From Brevibacillus parabrevis (GTDB lineage: Bacteria > Bacillota > Bacilli > Brevibacillales > Brevibacillaceae): 64,000 bases of DNA. Position 1 is the first letter of the stretch. Each line of letters opens with the position of its first letter. Position numbers and translations under genes: made by a program. The stretch covers positions 186,001 to 250,000 of the forward strand of contig NZ_RHHV01000008.1 in assembly GCF_003710905.1 (NCBI RefSeq), read 5' to 3'. Below are positions 9,394 through 18,613 of the stretch, one piece after another. The notes under the pieces are model-generated. The model searched no databases and was not told the DNA's origin. It was given only the letters and a program-made list of their open reading frames with translations.

Positions 9394-10662
9394 TTAAGGA
9401 GTAGCCGGAGTTACTTCTTCAGCCCACTCCGCTTCCAGTTCTTTTTGCCATTTCAGATCGTCCACCAGGCTTTGTGCAAAGTGGCGCATGAAGCCTTTGT
9501 CGCTGAAGTTGTTGATCGCTTTTTCGTCTTTGTAAAGGTCTTCCGCTGTCAGGTAAGCGTCTTTTGCAGGGATTTCGAACTTGGTTGCTTTTCCGAAGTT
9601 GAACGCGTATTGATCAGCAAACAGACCGACTGTCAAAGGCTCTTTCATTTCTGGCGCCTGGAACGTTACGCTCAGGTCGCTCTTTTGGTGAACAGGCATT
9701 TTGTTTTTGTCTACGTAGAAGTCGAGGTTCCAAGCCAGCTTGTGGAAGCCTTCTTTTTTCATTTCTTCTACGATTTTTTCAGGTGTGTATGTTTTGCCTG
9801 TCTCTTCCAGCCATTGTTTTGCTTCTTTCAAGCCTTCGTTGATGGTAGCTTCGGCATTGGCACGTTTTTCTGCCTCTGTCGTTTTGCCCATTTCCGGATA
9901 CATTTCTTCTGTCAGGGAATTGGTCAGCACCAGCATGTCGATTGCGAACGTTTTGACGTCTTGGCTTGCTACCGCATCGTTAGCAGTGAAGAAGAACATT
10001 TTTACCAGTTCTTTGGCATCGATCTTCACGTTTACGTGAGTCGCTTCCACTTTTTCGCCGTTTGGCAAGGTTACGGTTTCTGTGCCGAGGTTTTTCGCAT
10101 CAGCCAGTTTGTAGCCGTATTTGCCTACGTATTTTTTGATGAAGTCAAGCGTCAGCTTGTTCATTTTGTCTTGGTATTCTTTGAGTTTCGCCGGGTTTGC
10201 CTTGTCGTTTCCGCTTACGCCAGTGAAAGCGCCGGAAGTGTTTGCATCCACAGCCAAGTATTTGTTGTCGAGCGGAGATTTCACGAATACTTTGTCGTCG
10301 CTTACGAGCAGCTCAACAGACGCTTTTTTGTCGCCAGTCCAGAGCTTGTTGTCGCGCAGCAGTTTGTCGTCGTTTACTTCCAGTTGAACTTTTGCGTTTT
10401 TCAAGTCAAGCTGGGAGCCTTTTACTGTTACCCCTGCTTTCAAAGCGGACAAAATGGCTTGTCCTTCTTTGTCAGGATTGGTTTCCCCAAATGCCTGAGG
10501 CAATTTGTCTACGTCTCCGGTCAATTTCACAGTGCCTTGGAAGTCGTAGTTTGGTTTATCGATGGATGCCACGATCGAATCGCGCACCAGTGAAGCCTCA
10601 CCAGCACATCCAGTGAGTACCAGCATACCTGCGAGCAGTAGGGCACTTCCTTTTTTCCACAT
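9394..10662 (-). CDS. Putative secreted lipoprotein of unknown function
   Basis: A 422-residue protein with a type II signal peptide: Lys-rich n-region, hydrophobic core, then the lipobox LTGC with Cys19 as the lipidation site. The rest is rich in Lys, Asp, Thr and Val with a repetitive beta-strand pattern, suggesting an extracellular membrane-anchored domain. I recognise no catalytic motif. The start is supported by GGGGAGGA 7 bases upstream of the ATG. It is a single gene, convergent with the sulfate operon and divergent from sftA. A LolA/LppX-like lipid-binding fold is conceivable but unproven. Confidence 0.8.
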   Translation of the reverse strand: MWKKGSALLLAGMLVLTGCAGEASLVRDSIVASIDKPNYDFQGTVKLTGDVDKLPQAFGETNPDKEGQAILSALKAGVTVKGSQLDLKNAKVQLEVNDDKLLRDNKLWTGDKKASVELLVSDDKVFVKSPLDNKYLAVDANTSGAFTGVSGNDKANPAKLKEYQDKMNKLTLDFIKKYVGKYGYKLADAKNLGTETVTLPNGEKVEATHVNVKIDAKELVKMFFFTANDAVASQDVKTFAIDMLVLTNSLTEEMYPEMGKTTEAEKRANAEATINEGLKEAKQWLEETGKTYTPEKIVEEMKKEGFHKLAWNLDFYVDKNKMPVHQKSDLSVTFQAPEMKEPLTVGLFADQYAFNFGKATKFEIPAKDAYLTAEDLYKDEKAINNFSDKGFMRHFAQSLVDDLKWQKELEAEWAEEVTPATP

Positions 10663-10754
10663 GCTGTGTTCCTCCCCTATGTATTTGTATTTTTGTTCCT
10701 CTATGTATTACGTTTTAGTAAAGAAAAGGTTTCGCAAATACGGAAAAAAATCAC

Positions 10755-10790
10755 AATCGGTCTAATTCGGTGCCGATTTCATGGTAAGAT
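10755..10790 (+). promoter_or_regulatory. Probable sftA promoter with inverted repeat
   Basis: An extended -10 (TGG-TAAGAT, 10782-10790) lies 40 bases before the sftA start, with no good -35. An inverted repeat AATCGG (10755-10760) / CCGATT (10773-10778) overlaps the upstream part and could be an operator. Confidence 0.45.
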
Positions 10791-10830
10791 GAAAGGGAAT
10801 AGATGGTTAGCAAAGAAAGGACGTTGCAGC

Positions 10831-13800
10831 ATGTGGTTGTGGCTTCAAAAGCTGATGAAATTTTTTCAGGGCGAAGAGGAGCAAGATGAAGTAGTGGAAG
10901 GGCGTCCGGCAGCGAGTCCTCCTCCTGCAAGCCCGGCTCCCCGCCAGCCCCAAGCGAAGACGAAAAGCATTTACCCGAAAGAGCGGGTAAGTAGCCGGAA
11001 TATAGAGGATGCGCGTCCACGCAGGGATCGTCAGTTTCGTTTTCCTGTCGTGCCAGACGATTATTTGGAGAACAAGCGAAAAGAGAGAATGAAGCAGCAG
11101 GCGACAGAAGAGGCCCAGCGAGTTCAGCCGCCCGTGCGTGAACGGCGGGAGCCAAGCGTCAGGGAGTCTTCCCGCGAGTCTTTTCGTGCTGCTCGCGAAG
11201 AATACATACCGGACAAGCCTATAGAGACGGGCGCAGACAAAAAGCCGTCTGCTACCACCGAGTACAAACGCGAGACACCGAGAAGGGAGCCTGTCAAACA
11301 GCCGGACAGCGCAGGGCGCGCGCCTTCGATTGCGGAAGGAAAGAAGGCGTACCAGCCATCGGAGATTGTGTCGCCCGTGTATGGCAAAATCACCCCAGCT
11401 ACCCGTGAGGCTGAGCATCGCATCCATACGACAGGCGGTATCGTGTACCCGCGTCTGGAGCAGGAGGAGCATCTCCAGCAGCTCAAGCAGTGGGAGCAGG
11501 AAATTAGCGAGCGTTATTTCCCGGATGAGACGTGGGAGCATGTGCATTCAGCGAGCGATGCGGGTTCAGCAAGCGACCCCGCAAACGATTTTGCGAGCGA
11601 TTCAACCATTGATGCCGCAAGCGCGACGAAGGCGGACAGCTGGGTCAGCGAGCAAGGTGGGGAAAAAGCTGTTCCGCTTGAGCAGGCAGCAGAGGAAATC
11701 GCGGATGCACAGGACCAGGCAGCAGCAGCGGCCTTTGTGGCTTCGCAGGCGGAAGCAGCGGTTTCGGAGCCTGGACGTATTGTTGTGGAGCCGCCAGAAA
11801 TGGTTGGCGGTGAACACGGAGACGGCGAGAAGACAGAAGTCGGGCAGCTAACTGAATGGACGACTGAACCAGGGCAGACAGAGCAGCTGGACGGGGCGTA
11901 TGAGTCAGGTCCAGGTCCAGAAAACATGCAAGAATGGCAGCAAAGGGCAGCGAGCGGCGCGGTTCATCAGGAAGGCGAGGCGCAAGCGGTTGTGCTCTCG
12001 ACCGATCATGCGACGGCAACCGAAGCAGATGGCGAGTTGGCGGATGCGGAACGTGGCGGCGCAAGCGCAGGATTGGAGCGAGAGTCAGCGTTTGCAGCGG
12101 GACAAGCCGAGACAGAGGGAGAACTTCACGAAGCCGCGGCAACTGAGGAGATCGCGGAGGGGCAGGCACAGCCTGACGTGGAGCTTGTGGTCGTGCGAGA
12201 ACAAGCGGGTGCAGGTGAAGCGGTCGAAAGCGCGGAAGCAGCGGGGGCGACGTTAACAGCGCAGGGGCGTTCGGTGACCGACGAGAGCGATATGCAGGCG
12301 CAGCAAAAGCTGATCGCAGCGCTAGGCGACGCCGTGCGCACAGGAATCGAGGAGGGCTTCGCGGCTGTTCACGGACAAGGGCAAATAGTCGATAGCGCCA
12401 AGCCTGCTGTTACGGGAAGCAACAATCATTTTGATGCGGATGTCAACCGTCTTTTGGCGCGTGCGATGCCGGAGTCGGGTGGTGAAGCTTCGTCTGTGGC
12501 GAGCGTGAAGCAGCCGGAGTCGGGTGAAGCAACGTTGACCGTGACAGGAGTGAAGCCAGAGTCGAATGAAGCAACGCTGACCGTGGCGGGAGCGAAGTCG
12601 GGGTCGGATGAAGCAACGCTGACCGTGGCGGGAGCGAAGTCAGGGGCGGATGAAGCGACAATGACCGTGGCGGGAGCGAAGTCAGGGTCGGATGAAGCAA
12701 CGTCGACTGTGGTAGGAGCGAAGCTGGAGTCGGATGAAGCGACTTTGACCATATTGGGAGCGAAGCCGGAAATGGGCGAAGAAAGCTTGACCGTGGCAGG
12801 AGTGAAGCCGGAATCGGACGAGCCAACTTTGACCGTAGCAGAAGCGAAGCTGGAATCGGCCGAAGCAACCTTGACCGTAGCAGAAGCGAAGCCAGAAACA
12901 GCCGAAGCATCCCCGGCTTTAGCGGCGGATGCTGCTACAGAGAACGCCCAACCAGCACCGCAAGCACCCGTGATCCAGCTGCCAAACGCTGGACAACAGA
13001 CTGGCTTCCAGACATCGCCAGCCGCCGGGGTGGCAACACCGGGTCCGAGCGCGAATCCACCTGCAAGTACGGCGCAATCAAGCACACCATCCGAGCCAAG
13101 CGAAGCGGAAATCGCGGAACCTCCGTACTGCTTGCCGACGCTTGCGCTGTTGAATCCGAGCCCGCCGCCAAGCGATGACGACGATGAGCATACGCAGCTG
13201 CAAAAGCTGCTTTTGGAAGAAACGTTGTCCAACTTCAACGTGAGCGCAACAGTCGTCGGGATCGTCAAAGGCCCTTCCGTCACGCGCTTTGAGCTGCAGC
13301 CTGCTCCTGGCGTGAAGGTAAACAAAATTACCGGCTTGGTCGACGACATCAAGCTGAATCTGGCGGCCAAAGACATTCGGATCGAAGCGCCGATCCCGGG
13401 ACGCAACGCGATCGGGATCGAGGTTCCGAATTTGGCGAGCCAGCCTGTACTGATCGAGAAGATCATCGGATCGGAAAAGTTCCAGCAGCATTCGTCGCCA
13501 TTGGCAGTAGCCCTCGGCATGGACATCGGCGGCGAGCCGATTATTGCGGATATCAAAAAAATGCCGCACGGCCTGATCGCAGGCTCGACCGGATCAGGGA
13601 AAAGCGTCTGCATCAACTCGATCATCGTCAGCCTGCTTTACAAAGCGACGCCAGAACAAGTACGGCTTTTGCTGATCGATCCGAAAATGGTCGAGCTGGC
13701 ACCGTACAACCATTTGCCGCACCTCGTCACACCTGTTGTGACCGACGCGAAGCAGGCGACAGCCTCGCTGAAATGGGCGGTCGAGGAAATGGAAAAGCGC

Positions 13801-14532
13801 TATGCCCTGTTTGTCGACGCAGGTGTGCGGGATATTGATCGCTACAACCAGACGACAGACGATCAGCTGCCGTATATCGTGATTGTCATTGACGAGTTGG
13901 CAGACTTGATGATGGTCTCCCCGCAGGATGTGGAGGATTGCATCATCCGGATTGCGCAAAAAGCGCGCGCCTGCGGCATTCATTTGCTGCTCGCGACCCA
14001 GCGGCCTTCGGTGGACGTCATTACGGGCAACATCAAGGCAAACGTGCCGACGCGTTTGGCGTTTGCCGTATTCTCCCAGGTGGATTCCCGCACGATCCTC
14101 GACCAGTCGGGGGCGGAACGGTTGCTGGGACGAGGCGACATGCTGTTCCTGGAGAGCGGCACCACCCCGGTGCGTTTGCAGGGCAACTTCGTCTCTGACG
14201 ATGAGATCGAGCGCATTACGCAGGCGATCAAGAAGCAGCGCAAGCCGTCGTACCTGTTCAGCAAGGAAGATTTGGAGCAGCAGGTGCAATCTTTTGATGC
14301 AGGGGATGATCCGCTGTATATGGAGGCGCTGCTGTTCGTGGCAGACCAGGGTCAGGCTTCGGCATCCGGGCTGCAACGCCGCTTCCGGGTCGGCTACAAC
14401 CGCGCTGCCCGCCTGATCGAGATGATGGAGGCGGACGGCTACGTCGCTGGACAGAGCGGAGGCAAGGCGCGGGCTGTTCTCATCACCCGCGAGGACGCCC
14501 AGGCTGTAGCGGACGGCTCGACTTTGCTGTAA
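10831..14532 (+). CDS. sftA: SftA-type soluble DNA translocase (FtsK/SpoIIIE family)
   Basis: This 1233-residue protein begins MWLWLQKLMKFF, resembling the short SftA N-terminus, and has no transmembrane segments. A long low-complexity acidic/Ala-rich linker (about residues 25-770) includes a tandem 14-residue repeat. The C-terminal 450 residues are the FtsK motor: Walker A GSTGSGKS near 917-924, LLIDPKMVEL, Walker B VIVIDELADLMMV, and a winged-helix gamma domain from about 1159 that reads DNA polarity. SftA moves chromosome DNA out of the closing septum. ATG 10831 follows AAAGGA; an upstream frame extension gives an implausible hydrophobic leader. The B. subtilis protein is about 950 residues, so the linker here is expanded. 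Confidence 0.88.
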   Translation: MWLWLQKLMKFFQGEEEQDEVVEGRPAASPPPASPAPRQPQAKTKSIYPKERVSSRNIEDARPRRDRQFRFPVVPDDYLENKRKERMKQQATEEAQRVQPPVRERREPSVRESSRESFRAAREEYIPDKPIETGADKKPSATTEYKRETPRREPVKQPDSAGRAPSIAEGKKAYQPSEIVSPVYGKITPATREAEHRIHTTGGIVYPRLEQEEHLQQLKQWEQEISERYFPDETWEHVHSASDAGSASDPANDFASDSTIDAASATKADSWVSEQGGEKAVPLEQAAEEIADAQDQAAAAAFVASQAEAAVSEPGRIVVEPPEMVGGEHGDGEKTEVGQLTEWTTEPGQTEQLDGAYESGPGPENMQEWQQRAASGAVHQEGEAQAVVLSTDHATATEADGELADAERGGASAGLERESAFAAGQAETEGELHEAAATEEIAEGQAQPDVELVVVREQAGAGEAVESAEAAGATLTAQGRSVTDESDMQAQQKLIAALGDAVRTGIEEGFAAVHGQGQIVDSAKPAVTGSNNHFDADVNRLLARAMPESGGEASSVASVKQPESGEATLTVTGVKPESNEATLTVAGAKSGSDEATLTVAGAKSGADEATMTVAGAKSGSDEATSTVVGAKLESDEATLTILGAKPEMGEESLTVAGVKPESDEPTLTVAEAKLESAEATLTVAEAKPETAEASPALAADAATENAQPAPQAPVIQLPNAGQQTGFQTSPAAGVATPGPSANPPASTAQSSTPSEPSEAEIAEPPYCLPTLALLNPSPPPSDDDDEHTQLQKLLLEETLSNFNVSATVVGIVKGPSVTRFELQPAPGVKVNKITGLVDDIKLNLAAKDIRIEAPIPGRNAIGIEVPNLASQPVLIEKIIGSEKFQQHSSPLAVALGMDIGGEPIIADIKKMPHGLIAGSTGSGKSVCINSIIVSLLYKATPEQVRLLLIDPKMVELAPYNHLPHLVTPVVTDAKQATASLKWAVEEMEKRYALFVDAGVRDIDRYNQTTDDQLPYIVIVIDELADLMMVSPQDVEDCIIRIAQKARACGIHLLLATQRPSVDVITGNIKANVPTRLAFAVFSQVDSRTILDQSGAERLLGRGDMLFLESGTTPVRLQGNFVSDDEIERITQAIKKQRKPSYLFSKEDLEQQVQSFDAGDDPLYMEALLFVADQGQASASGLQRRFRVGYNRAARLIEMMEADGYVAGQSGGKARAVLITREDAQAVADGSTLL
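12505..12911 (+). repeat. 42-bp tandem repeat inside sftA
   Basis: About ten in-frame copies of a 14-codon unit with consensus GAKxxSDEATLTVA (residues 559-694). Units 3-5 are nearly identical at the DNA level and the outer ones diverge. The repeat lies in the linker before the motor domain, so copy-number changes would keep the frame. Confidence 0.9.
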
Positions 14533-14552
14533 AAAATGTTGCAAAAGCAGAG

Positions 14553-14581
14553 GAGCTTGCCCAAGGTGGCAGGCTCTTTTT
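14553..14581 (+). terminator. Terminator after sftA
   Basis: GAGCTTGCC (14553-14561) pairs with GGCAGGCTC (14568-14576, one G-U), followed by a T run. Confidence 0.8.
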
Positions 14582-14763
14582 GCTAACCGAGGCAGGTAGG
14601 CAGATGCGTGTAAACACGCTGCTGTGGCAGCTTTTTTGCAAAACAGACAGCAGAATATATAAAAAGGCACCGCGCCCAGAGAAGGACGCTCCCGTCGTGC
14701 CAAACCCGCGCAACCTCATTTCGTTAGGGAGGTGTCCGTTGGCTTCACCGAGAAGTTTCCTGC
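14582..14763. other. Non-coding stretch with small hairpins between sftA and marR
   Basis: No credible gene is visible. The stretch has a perfect GCGTG-TAAA-CACGC hairpin (14606-14619), then GCTGC-TGTG-GCAGC plus six T (14618-14637), which may act as a second terminator. After that I see nothing I can name up to the marR promoter. Confidence 0.5.
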
Positions 14764-14821
14764 TTGCAAGATCAGGCAAAATAAGATATAACTGAATTTA
14801 GTTAGATAATCTAATTGAATT
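14764..14821 (+). promoter_or_regulatory. marR promoter and overlapping operator
   Basis: The -35 TTGCAA (14764-14769) and -10 TATAAC (14787-14792) are 17 bp apart. Immediately downstream is the perfect palindrome TTAGATAATCTAA (14802-14814), extended with a few mismatches to 14795-14821. It sits on the likely start site, as expected for MarR autorepression. A related repeat lies before the ABC gene. Confidence 0.75.
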
Positions 14822-14835
14822 ACAGAGGTGATGTC

Positions 14836-15378
14836 ATGGCAAAAGAAAGCACAGTGGATCAACAGTTGCCCAAATTAGGGATCGCTCCTTATTTGCAACT
14901 GATGAACAACACGATGGCAAAGGGAACGGATCGCAAATCGGCTCAGATGGGATTGCTGATGTTGTGGCTCAGTGACAATGTCCTGGATGTGATCGACGAG
15001 GATTTGTCTGCGTTCGGAATTACCGAGAGCAAGCTGGATTTGTTGCTTTTGCTTCTGCTGCATGAGGAAAGAGAACTGGTCACTCCTTCGGCCATCGCAG
15101 ATCGGCTGGGGATTCGCCGGGCTTCTGTAACAGCTCTGCTCGACTGGCTGGAAAAAAGAAAATGGATTGCCCGCGAGCAAAGCGCCAAAGATCGCCGCAT
15201 GATTCATGTCCGTATTACCGAAGAAGGAGTGGACTTGATTGACAATGTGCTGCCGACCTTTTGGGCGACCTGCGCTTCCTTGCTTGACGACTTGGATGCG
15301 GAGGAACGCAAGCTGTTTGAGAAAATTCTGGTTAAATTGAATGGAAGTATAGAAAAAAGGTTAGGGGTGGGCAGATAA
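14836..15378 (+). CDS. MarR family transcriptional regulator
   Basis: A 180-residue winged-helix protein. The central part (about residues 65-135) fits the MarR fold: LTPSAIADRLGIRRASVTALLDWLEKR-like recognition region, then DRRMIHVRITEEG for the wing. The N-terminus is about 30 residues longer than in a minimal MarR. Such proteins are dimeric repressors released by small phenolic or drug-like ligands. ATG 14836 is preferred (GAGGTGATG just upstream) over an in-frame TTG at 14815 that lies inside the operator. It stands directly before an ABC and an MFS exporter gene on the same strand, which are its likely targets. Confidence 0.88.
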   Translation: MAKESTVDQQLPKLGIAPYLQLMNNTMAKGTDRKSAQMGLLMLWLSDNVLDVIDEDLSAFGITESKLDLLLLLLLHEERELVTPSAIADRLGIRRASVTALLDWLEKRKWIAREQSAKDRRMIHVRITEEGVDLIDNVLPTFWATCASLLDDLDAEERKLFEKILVKLNGSIEKRLGVGR

Positions 15379-15391
15379 TTTTTTTGTGCAT

Positions 15392-15412
15392 ATAGTTAGA
15401 TAGTCTTACTAT
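15392..15412 (+). promoter_or_regulatory. Second MarR-type operator, before the ABC exporter
   Basis: An imperfect inverted repeat with arms ATAGTTAGA and TCTTACTAT (8 of 9 positions pair). It shares the AGTTAGATARTCT core with the marR operator at 14795-14821 and lies 25 bases before the ABC gene start. Confidence 0.6.
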
Positions 15413-15437
15413 TTTAAAAAGAAATTCAGGTGATGCG

Positions 15438-17222
15438 ATGAAATCCCGTTCCCACCGTTATCGATTGTTTTCAGAAATGCTCCGGGAGGTGTTTTTTCAA
15501 GCAAAAGGGCAATGGAAGTTTGTTTTGGTAGCCGCTCTGTCTATCCTGGCGATTTCCGTCCTTGAATTTATCATTCCGCAGTGGACGAAAGTCGTCATTG
15601 ATCAGGTCATCCCCGAGCAACAAGTTGCTGCCTTGTTTGAACTGGGAGCCGCGATCGTTGGAGCTGCGCTGCTGTTGGGAGTGTTTCGGTTTGTTAGCAG
15701 CTTCGTGATGACGATTGTCAGCCAAGGAGCGATTTCACAGCTGCGGAACAAGCTGTACCGACATACCGTGAACCTGGATTTGAACTTTTTCGATCGCAAC
15801 CGCACCGGCGATCTCATGTCCAGATTGACGAGTGATGTCAACCAGTTGCAGGAACTGGTTTCTGCCGACACATTATCCATTGTGGCCGATTTCTTCACGT
15901 TTATCGCCATATGCGGTTATTTGCTGTATGTCGACTGGCAACTGGCGCTCTTGCTGATGAGCACGTTTCCTTTTCTGTTCTACACGTCGCGGTTTTTCAG
16001 CGGACGAATCAAGTCGGTCTATCGAACGGTACGACAATCCTCTGCCGAATTGAGCAATCATTTGCAGGATACGTTGTCAGGGATTCGCGTGATTAAATCA
16101 TTTGCGAGCGAGAACGATGAAATCGATCGATTCGCTGGACTGACCGAGATCAATCGGGCCTCAATCGTGAAAGCTTCCCGGCTGTCCGCGTCCTTCCCGC
16201 CGATTATCGAGTGGCTGAATTACATCGGAATGACACTCGTACTGCTTTTTGGTGCGTGGCAGGCGATGCACAACCACATTACTGTAGGAGACATTGTCGC
16301 CTATTTGGCTTACTTGCGTCTGCTGCAAGGACCTGTTCGTTCCTTCAGCCGAATGGTTAGTAAAATTCAACAAGCTTCGGCTGCCTATGAACGAATCCAT
16401 GAAGTGCTGGTGACGGTGCCAGCAGTGCGGAACAAAGAGAGAGCGATCATTTTACCACCCATTCAAGGAGAGATTCTGTTTGACAATGTGGATTTCGCTT
16501 ATGAAAAAGGCGTGCCAGTCTTGGAAAATTTTTATTTGCAAATAGAGCCTCAACAAGTTACCGCATTGGTTGGCTCGTCTGGTTCCGGGAAGTCGACCAT
16601 CGCGCACTTGATTGCCCGTCTGTACGATGTGCAAAAAGGAGCGATTTTCATCGATGGGTATCCACTAACAGATGTCACGCTTGAATCGCTCCGCACGCAA
16701 ATCGGGATTGTATCACAGGATGTCATCTTGCTTAACGGAACGATTCGGGACAATATTGCCTACGGAAAGCCACAGGCCACTCGCGAAGAGATCGAGGCAG
16801 CGGCGAGAGCTGCGAATGCTCTGGCGTTTATTGAAGCTTTTCCGCAAGGGTACGATACGTTGGTCGGAGAAAGGGGCGTCAAGCTGTCTGGCGGTCAAAA
16901 ACAGCGGCTGTCGATCGCGAGGGCGTTGTTGAAAAATCCGCGCCTGATCATATTGGATGAAGCGACAGCGGCGTTGGATACAGAATCGGAACAACTGATC
17001 CAAAGCGCGCTCTCCACTCTGCTTCCCGGGCGAACCTGCCTGGTGATTGCCCATCGTCTCTCCACGATTCAAAGCGCCGATCACATCGTAGTTTTGGAAA
17101 AAGGCAGGATTGTCGAAGCGGGCACGCACGAAGGACTGCTGACCCTTTCCGGTCGATACAAAACGTTATACGATAAGCAGTTTCCGCAAATGATCAAAGC
17201 GAAGGAGACGCTTCTAGCTTAG
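15438..17222 (+). CDS. ABC half-transporter, multidrug/lipid exporter type
   Basis: This 594-residue protein fuses six transmembrane segments (residues 1-330) to an ATPase domain. It carries Walker A GSSGSGKST near 380, signature LSGGQKQR near 484, Walker B LIILDEATA near 504 and an H-loop in IAHRLST. This is the homodimeric BmrA/MsbA architecture that exports drugs or lipids. ATG 15438 follows AGGTGATG. A MarR gene lies upstream and an MFS exporter 38 bases downstream, so the trio looks like a regulated efflux unit. The substrate is unknown. Confidence 0.9.
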   Translation: MKSRSHRYRLFSEMLREVFFQAKGQWKFVLVAALSILAISVLEFIIPQWTKVVIDQVIPEQQVAALFELGAAIVGAALLLGVFRFVSSFVMTIVSQGAISQLRNKLYRHTVNLDLNFFDRNRTGDLMSRLTSDVNQLQELVSADTLSIVADFFTFIAICGYLLYVDWQLALLLMSTFPFLFYTSRFFSGRIKSVYRTVRQSSAELSNHLQDTLSGIRVIKSFASENDEIDRFAGLTEINRASIVKASRLSASFPPIIEWLNYIGMTLVLLFGAWQAMHNHITVGDIVAYLAYLRLLQGPVRSFSRMVSKIQQASAAYERIHEVLVTVPAVRNKERAIILPPIQGEILFDNVDFAYEKGVPVLENFYLQIEPQQVTALVGSSGSGKSTIAHLIARLYDVQKGAIFIDGYPLTDVTLESLRTQIGIVSQDVILLNGTIRDNIAYGKPQATREEIEAAARAANALAFIEAFPQGYDTLVGERGVKLSGGQKQRLSIARALLKNPRLIILDEATAALDTESEQLIQSALSTLLPGRTCLVIAHRLSTIQSADHIVVLEKGRIVEAGTHEGLLTLSGRYKTLYDKQFPQMIKAKETLLA

Positions 17223-17260
17223 TCCATTTACGCTCCAACATTTATGAAAAGAGGTGCCTT

Positions 17261-18484
17261 ATGTCACAAGCAGCGAGTTCAGCAGTAACGAAAAGAAACT
17301 TTTCGCTCATGGCGGCGATTTTATGCTGGTCTGGCATGGTCGTCATGTCCAGTTTGTATGTAACGATCCCTTTAATCTCCTTGTTTGCCGAGCTTTATCG
17401 CATTACGCCTACGCAGGCAGCGGCTACAGGAAGTGTTTTTTCGGTCGGCTTTGCGATTGGCTGCCTGATTTATGGCGCATTATCGGATAAATACGGGCGC
17501 AAGCAAGTCATTTTGATTGGACTTGTTGCGCTTGCGGCCATCTCTTTGCTGCTTGGCATGGTCGAAAGCTTCTCCTGGATGATTGTGCTGAGAGGGTTGC
17601 AAGGCTTTGCGGCAGCCACGTTTTCGCCAGTTGCCCTTGCTTATGCGGTAGAAATGTTTCCGGCAGACAAACGGGTGACGACGATCGGATTTATCAGCAC
17701 CGGGTTTTTGGTCGCAGGCATCGTCGGGCAGGTTGTCAGTAGCCTCATCAGTGAGCAGCACGGATGGAACGCCGTATTTTATCTCCTGGCAGGGGTGTAT
17801 GCCTTAACAGCGGTTCTGATTCTGCGCTTCTTGCCAAAAGGAGAGATTCAACAGCCACACGCGACTATATGGGAACCTTTGAAGCAAATCGGTAAAGTAT
17901 TTTCGCAAAAAAACCTTGTTCTGTGCTATGTGGTGGCATTGGTGCTGCTCATGTCTTTTGTCAGCATGTACACGGTTTTGGGCAATTACTTGAGCGGTCC
18001 CGATTTTGGCCTGAATAAAGCAGAAGTTCTTTATGTTCGCTCTGTCGGTGTTTTGGGCATGCTGATTTCTCCTTTGTCTGGAAGAGTAGCGATGCGCTTT
18101 GGGGTTCGCGCGGTTCTGCGAGGCGGATTGCTGCTGGCGATGGCAGGCTTGGCTTCGTTGGGGCTGATTGCCAGCTTGCCTTTGCTGATTGCGATGAGTG
18201 TCATTTTTGTGGCGGGCATTGCGCTCTCCGTTCCAGCGCTCGTCTCTTTCGTCGGCCAATTGGCAGGCAAGGCGCGCGGAATTGCCGTTTCGGTCTACAC
18301 GTTTGTTCTATTTGCGGGAACAAGTCTCGGCCCTATTATCTCTATCCGTTTGATGGAAAGCGGCAGCTACTTGCTGACTTTTGCGTTACTGGCGTTGATC
18401 CTCGGCATAGGTCTGCTGGCTTCGTTGCTGATTCAGCGAGAGGTGCCTGCGCCTGCGGAAAATCAGGCGTTGAAACAAACATAA
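17261..18484 (+). CDS. MFS transporter, probable drug efflux
   Basis: A 407-residue protein with 12 predicted transmembrane segments. The MFS loop 2-3 signature appears as GALSDKYGRKQVI, followed by a LRGLQGFAAA segment typical of 12-TM proton antiporters. ATG 17261 follows AGAGGTG. It lies 38 bases after the ABC exporter on the same strand and is probably in the same MarR-controlled unit. A metabolite or amino acid exporter is an alternative to drug efflux. Confidence 0.85.
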   Translation: MSQAASSAVTKRNFSLMAAILCWSGMVVMSSLYVTIPLISLFAELYRITPTQAAATGSVFSVGFAIGCLIYGALSDKYGRKQVILIGLVALAAISLLLGMVESFSWMIVLRGLQGFAAATFSPVALAYAVEMFPADKRVTTIGFISTGFLVAGIVGQVVSSLISEQHGWNAVFYLLAGVYALTAVLILRFLPKGEIQQPHATIWEPLKQIGKVFSQKNLVLCYVVALVLLMSFVSMYTVLGNYLSGPDFGLNKAEVLYVRSVGVLGMLISPLSGRVAMRFGVRAVLRGGLLLAMAGLASLGLIASLPLLIAMSVIFVAGIALSVPALVSFVGQLAGKARGIAVSVYTFVLFAGTSLGPIISIRLMESGSYLLTFALLALILGIGLLASLLIQREVPAPAENQALKQT

Positions 18485-18613
18485 GGGAAAGGCCGCTTGA
18501 ACAAGAAACTTTTTGTCTATTCAACATTTTCCGACGAATTTGTTGCCGAATGATTCGGGGAGATAGTATGCTATAGGATAGATTGTGGCGATAGCTGGAA
18601 GGGGAACGAGACA

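Noticed and set aside
10666..10830. N-terminal extension of SftA with a hydrophobic segment
   Set aside because: The extension overlaps the divergent lipoprotein start and promoter region and has no ribosome site. ATG 10831 gives the normal SftA N-terminus.
12426..13625. 399-codon minus-strand frame and the 42-bp repeats as a possible CRISPR or separate gene
   Set aside because: The repeats are directly adjacent without spacers and keep the sftA frame. The antisense frame only mirrors the repeat.
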